Positions 5,008 through 8,143 of a stretch of DNA of 8,143 bases are shown here, in pieces. The notes below the pieces were generated by a model. The model worked only from the letters and a program-made list of their open reading frames with translations. It was not told where the DNA came from and did no database searches. How positions within the stretch are numbered: the stretch's first letter is position 1; every line of letters starts with the position of its first letter. This stretch comes from a bacterium (GTDB lineage: Bacteria; Patescibacteriota; Gracilibacteria; Absconditabacterales; Absconditicoccaceae). The translations under genes and the position numbers were made by a program. The stretch lies in contig JAHDCT010000052.1 of NCBI GenBank assembly GCA_020629735.1, positions 1-8,143 on the forward strand, given 5' to 3'.

Positions 5008-6552
5008 ATGACAAAATTTTGAAAAATACATGATCCTTCTACTGACGCTCATATTTTTCTCATTTGATGAGGGATTATGAGTGCGACCCTATGAATATTT
5101 CTTAAAGAATTAGAAGAACATGTACACATTCATATTTTTGAACGTAGAGAAGCTGTTTGATACGAAAGCTCTGACGCCCTAAATAACGCTGGTACCTGAC
5201 ATTCAGCTTTATGTGAGCTAAACTACACGCCTTATAAGAACTGAAACATTGATACGAGTAAGGCTGATGCCATTATGGAAAAATTTGAAATTTCTAAGCA
5301 ATTTTGGTCTTATCTTGTTTGATCTAAGTATCTCCCTCATTGAAATAGTTTCATCAACCATGTTCCACACATGAGCATTGTCTTCTGAGAGGAAAACCGT
5401 CAATTTCTAAGAGATCGTTTTGAAGCGCTAAAAGAAAACCAACTCTTCGAAGATATGATATACACTACTGAACACACTCTTCTTAGGAAACGATTTCCTT
5501 TGATCATGCAAGACCGTAACAATGATGAAATAATTACTGCTACTCGTAGTGAGCTATGAACTGATGTAAACTACTGAACTCTTACTAGAGACATGTATGA
5601 CTATCTAAACACTGATGAACGTGTTCATATTCACCTCCATCAAGAAATAGTTGATCTCAATCAAACTCCTGATTGACACTGGGAAGTGAGTATCAAAGAT
5701 ATTAGCTGAGCAGGAAATAACCTTAGAAAGATGCGTGCCGAGTTTGTTTTTATCTGAAGCTGAGGAACCTCTATTCCTCTCTTAGCCAAATCATGAGTTA
5801 CTGAGTGATGTTGTTACTCAGGGTTCCCTGTTGATGGACAATGGCTTATTTGTTCCAACCCTGATGTTATTAACCAACACCATGGTAAAGTATATGGGTT
5901 GGCTGAAGTCTGATCCCCACCTATGTCTGTCCCACATATAGATACTCGCGTTATTAACTGAAAAAAGACGCTTCTTTTTTGACCTTATGCGTGATTTACC
6001 ACAAAATTCCTCAAACACTGATCATGGACTGACCTTTTTACATCCCTCCGTTGGAATAATATTATTCCCCTGCTTACTACTTGAGTCAAATATCGATCGC
6101 TCACCAAGTACCTTATCTGACAAGTTTTTCAATCAAAAGAACAACGTTTTGCTGCTTTGCGTAAATATTATCCCAATGCTCGCTACGAAGACTGGCATCG
6201 CGAACATGCATGAAAAAGAGTTCAAATAATTAAAAAGAAGTCCTTTCTTGAAGGAGAGCTCCAATTTTGAACAGAAGTAGTCGTTTCTCAAGATAAAACG
6301 CTTGCAGCACTTTTATGAGCCTCACCATGAGCATCTACTTCGGTTTCTATTATCTTAGAACTCTTAGAAAGCGCATTTCCTCAAAAGATGACAAGCAAAA
6401 AACGACAAGATGTTATCAAACGTATGATTCCTAGCTACTGAGTAACACTCAAGGAAAATCCTACTCTTGCTAAGCAAGTTCGCAACTCCGTTCACGACAC
6501 CTTAGATATACATCCAGGTTCGTTTGAGAAAATCACTTGAACATTTGAATAA
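5008..6552 (+). CDS. mqo: Malate:quinone oxidoreductase
   Basis: Mqo is a membrane-associated FAD enzyme that oxidises malate to oxaloacetate and passes electrons to quinone. The 514-residue product, read with TGA=Gly, matches the family almost end to end: FAD-binding LIGGGIMSATLG (18-29), NNAGTGHSALCELNYTP (59-75), INHVPHMS, ELGTDVNYG, PPMSVPHIDTRV (304-315), FGPYAGF, the QVFQS...RFAALRKYYP block, RVQIIKK, LLGASPGAST, and PSYGV near the C-terminus. Length fits the roughly 500-residue family, and no signal peptide is seen. About thirty glycines are TGA, including two in the FAD motif. All three CGA codons (residues 162, 363, 466) fall where the family has aromatic residues, two at conserved Trp, while conserved arginines use CGT, CGC or AGA. 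It has its own promoter. Its TAA lies one base from the stop of the convergent patatin gene. Confidence 0.96.
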
Positions 6553-6553
6553 A

Positions 6554-7348
6554 TTACTCTTTTCAAGAAAAGACCCTTTGAGCCTCTTGATATCATAATT
6601 TTGTAGCCTCATCCACAATATCCAAGTCTAACAAACCTATTTTCTCTAGATTTGGACGTACCAGGATCACGTCAGGATGCCTCGCTAATTCAAAATCCTC
6701 TAAACGTCTCATCATAATGGTGAATGCCCTTAGCATGACTCTTTTAGGCAGGGTAAACACACTAATATCAAATGTTTTTCAAAATACTTCTTTTGTTGTC
6801 TTTGCTTGAAATGTAGAGACTCCTTTGCATGAAGATGCAACTACTGTTTCAGATGAAATATGACTGACCGGTAAGTTATTTACCACTCACCCGTCTACGT
6901 AATAATTTTCATCCTTAGACGATTGCTTTACACTTATTAGGCCTGGAATACTAATACTATATGAAACTGCTTCTAGCACTGATCAAGTTAAGAACACTTC
7001 CTCCCTTCCTGTATCAATATTAGTAGCAATAACTTTGAGTGGTATCTTCAACTCTTCAAAGCTTATATCTCAAATATAGTGCTTTAACTTTTGTACCATC
7101 TTTTCTCCCTTAATTATTCATTGCCCAAAATCGATATCAATAAGCTCTGAATAAGTAAGATCGTTTGCAGCTTCAATAAGTTGCCTTGAATCAAATCATG
7201 CCGCATACATTGCTCATACTATTGCCCCAATACTCGTTCCAGAAATCTCTTCGATTTCGATATTATGCTCCTCAAGGTACTTTATAACCCCTATATGACT
7301 AAATCATTTTGATGCTCATCATCATAAGGCCAATCCTACTTTTTTCAT
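6554..7348 (-). CDS. Patatin-like phospholipase (RssA/NTE type)
   Basis: A 264-residue patatin-fold serine hydrolase, expected to cleave acyl chains from phospholipids or similar lipids through a Ser-Asp dyad. Motifs read with TGA=Gly: glycine-rich oxyanion loop GGGASKG (9-15), whose three leading glycines are all TGA; nucleophile GTSIG with Ser39; SYSISIPGL (129-137); and DGG with Asp152. There is no signal peptide or membrane anchor, so it is probably cytoplasmic unless exported by another route. The compact length and single domain resemble bacterial RssA-type proteins. The gene uses AGA, AGG and CGT for Arg and no CGA or CGG. The leader before ATG 7348 is A-rich (AAGAAAAA). It lies downstream of the exonuclease gene on the same strand, and its TAA is one base from the mqo TAA. 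Confidence 0.94.
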
Positions 7349-7427
7349 TTTTTCTTACATAATCAAAAAAGTCACTATAGACAAATAGCTCTCTATAACA
7401 AGAATTGCCAACATAATACCACTTCAT
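7299..7427 (-). CDS. Possible small ORF (42 aa) overlapping the patatin start
   Basis: Between the exonuclease stop and the patatin ATG a different frame is open from about 7470 to TAG 7299-7301. From ATG 7427 it encodes MKWYYVGNSCYRELFVYSD... ending IKMI, rich in Tyr and Phe. It overlaps the first 50 bases of the patatin gene in another frame. It contains no TGA, unlike its neighbours. It could be a real small gene, a frame-shifted extension of the exonuclease, or chance. No homology is recognised. Confidence 0.25.
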   Translation of the reverse strand: MKWYYVGNSCYRELFVYSDFFDYVRKNEKSRIGLMMMSIKMI

Positions 7428-7458
7428 CTCTTCTAGATCTTCATATACACGAAAAACT

Positions 7459-8004
7459 CTACAGTACTATATTTAGATGTTTCACTACCCTTGCAATATT
7501 CTTTGCGTCTCAAAGCGCGTCGTGTTCAAAATATCTATCTGACAATCAAATGACCTTATGCGCTGTCCCACTTGTGGCTTTTCATAATCCTTCATATATT
7601 TTTTCGAAAATAGGCCTTATGTCATAACAAGACGAAAAAAAACTGCTAGATACATCAATATTATGTATCTGAGCAGTTTCTCTTAGGACCTCTCGGTCCT
7701 TCCCATAACTATACCAACTATGATCAGCTCACCACTGTAAGAGATGAGTATATATTTCAGTAAATCATTCTCCTTCCCTTTGTAAGGTATCTTGAGTAAT
7801 TCCTGTTAACTTTTGTATGTATCATGATAGTTGAGGATTTTTGAGTGGCAAAACGTATCGTAAATTCTCTTCGATTATTTTACTACCCTCTATCTTCACC
7901 GCCCCTATTTGTATTATTTCTCTATATTGACCTTTTTCATGATCCCATCCGTTTTCGTGGCATCATTCCCATGAGGTAAACTCTGTATCTCGAATTATTG
8001 CCAT
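7459..8004 (-). CDS. DEDDh-family 3'-5' exonuclease (DnaQ/RNase T fold)
   Basis: A 181-residue exonuclease read with TGA=Gly, from ATG 8004 to TAG 7459-7461. The DEDDh active site is complete: Exo I D6-T-E8-FTSWEG, Exo II YSYGKD with Asp103, and Exo III HDALGDA with His161 and Asp166. Between them lie REIIQIGAVKIE (28-39) and LTGIT (66-70), which are standard for the fold. The protein is a single domain of normal length without extra domains, so it is a stand-alone nuclease acting on RNA or DNA ends; the substrate cannot be told. CGA occurs at residues 5, 49 and 104. Residue 5 ends the first core strand, right before the catalytic Asp, where a bulky hydrophobic residue such as Trp is expected and Arg is not. 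The leader is A-rich without Shine-Dalgarno. Confidence 0.93.
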
Positions 8005-8027
8005 TTTTTTTTAACTTTAAAAGCTCT

Positions 8028-8143
8028 TTACCCTCTTGGTGGAGGTGGGCCACGTCTTTCACTTCATCAATGAGTAGGTGCACTTCATGATGGTGCGGAT
8101 TCTTCAAAATCTCCTTGAAGACATCTTCCTACATATGGATATT
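8028..8143 (-). CDS. C-terminus of an unidentified protein with Pro/Gly-rich tail (partial)
   Basis: This is the last 37 codons of a minus-strand gene that continues beyond the window, ending at TAA 8028-8030. The readable part is YPYVGRCLQGDFEE, then a low-complexity tail SAPSGSAPTHGGSERRG and PPPPRG. Three of its glycines are TGA, as in the neighbouring genes. The stop lies 23 bases before the exonuclease ATG on the same strand, consistent with an operon. A Pro/Gly/Arg-rich C-terminus is usually disordered. The protein cannot be identified from this piece. The complementary plus-strand frame is also open but has no start codon and opposes all neighbours. Confidence 0.55.

Noticed and set aside
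5008..6552. TGA read as tryptophan (Mycoplasma-type code)
   Set aside because: TGA falls in glycine-only motifs such as GGGIMSATLG and GASPGAST of Mqo, while known Trp positions use TGG or, apparently, CGA.
1809..7348. A region of decayed pseudogenes with many stop codons
   Set aside because: The 'stops' are all TGA, the frames stay continuous with TAA/TAG ends, and catalytic residues are intact. Recoding explains this and decay does not.
8031..8143. Plus-strand Gly-rich ORF at the right edge
   Set aside because: It is open but has no start codon and is the mirror of a Pro-rich minus-strand frame that agrees in strand and spacing with the exonuclease operon.

Overview
The window reads coherently only if TGA is glycine instead of stop. 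With TAA and TAG as the only stops, about 90% of it becomes tightly packed full-length genes with recognisable catalytic motifs, and many of the key glycines are TGA. CGA and CGG also look like tryptophan: in the malate:quinone oxidoreductase gene all three CGA codons fall at aromatic positions of the family, two of them at conserved Trp. TGA=Gly occurs in Gracilibacteria and Absconditabacteria (BD1-5/SR1, translation table 25). TGA=Gly together with CGA/CGG=Trp is the Absconditabacterales code (NCBI table 37). The best guess is therefore a Candidatus Absconditabacterales genome of the Patescibacteria/CPR. The low GC content, short spacers and lack of Shine-Dalgarno sequences fit.

Layout. Positions 1-1058 (minus strand) carry tRNA-fMet, tRNA-Gln(CUG), tRNA-Leu(UAG), tRNA-Asn(GUU), rpsT (bS20), a 68-residue unknown protein visible only with TGA=Gly, and the 5' part of tRNA-Thr(UGU). 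Positions 1236-1763 (plus) encode a four-helix DoxX-family membrane protein with a cysteine-rich, metallothionein-like tail. A bidirectional terminator separates it from a minus-strand group at 1809-3971: a membrane-anchored alpha/beta hydrolase, an unrecognised 198-residue protein with a consensus promoter, and a LexA-type self-cleaving repressor. Positions 4113-4787 (minus) encode an exported, very acidic protein with six perfect five-residue repeats. Diverging from it, 5008-6552 (plus) is malate:quinone oxidoreductase (mqo). It ends one base from the convergent stop of a patatin-like phospholipase (6554-7348, minus). Behind that lie a possible small ORF, a DEDDh 3'-5' exonuclease (7459-8004) and the C-terminus of a Pro/Gly-rich protein running off the window (8028-8143).

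How they fit. The left block is translation machinery. The rest looks like accessory physiology of a reduced, probably host-dependent cell: redox (Mqo, DoxX), lipid or ester hydrolysis (patatin, alpha/beta hydrolase), nucleic-acid turnover, a LexA-like damage switch and a secreted acidic protein. No stretch longer than 300 bases lacks a gene. The largest gap (4788-5007) is the divergent promoter region between the acidic-protein gene and mqo. No insertion sequence, CRISPR array or phage gene was seen.
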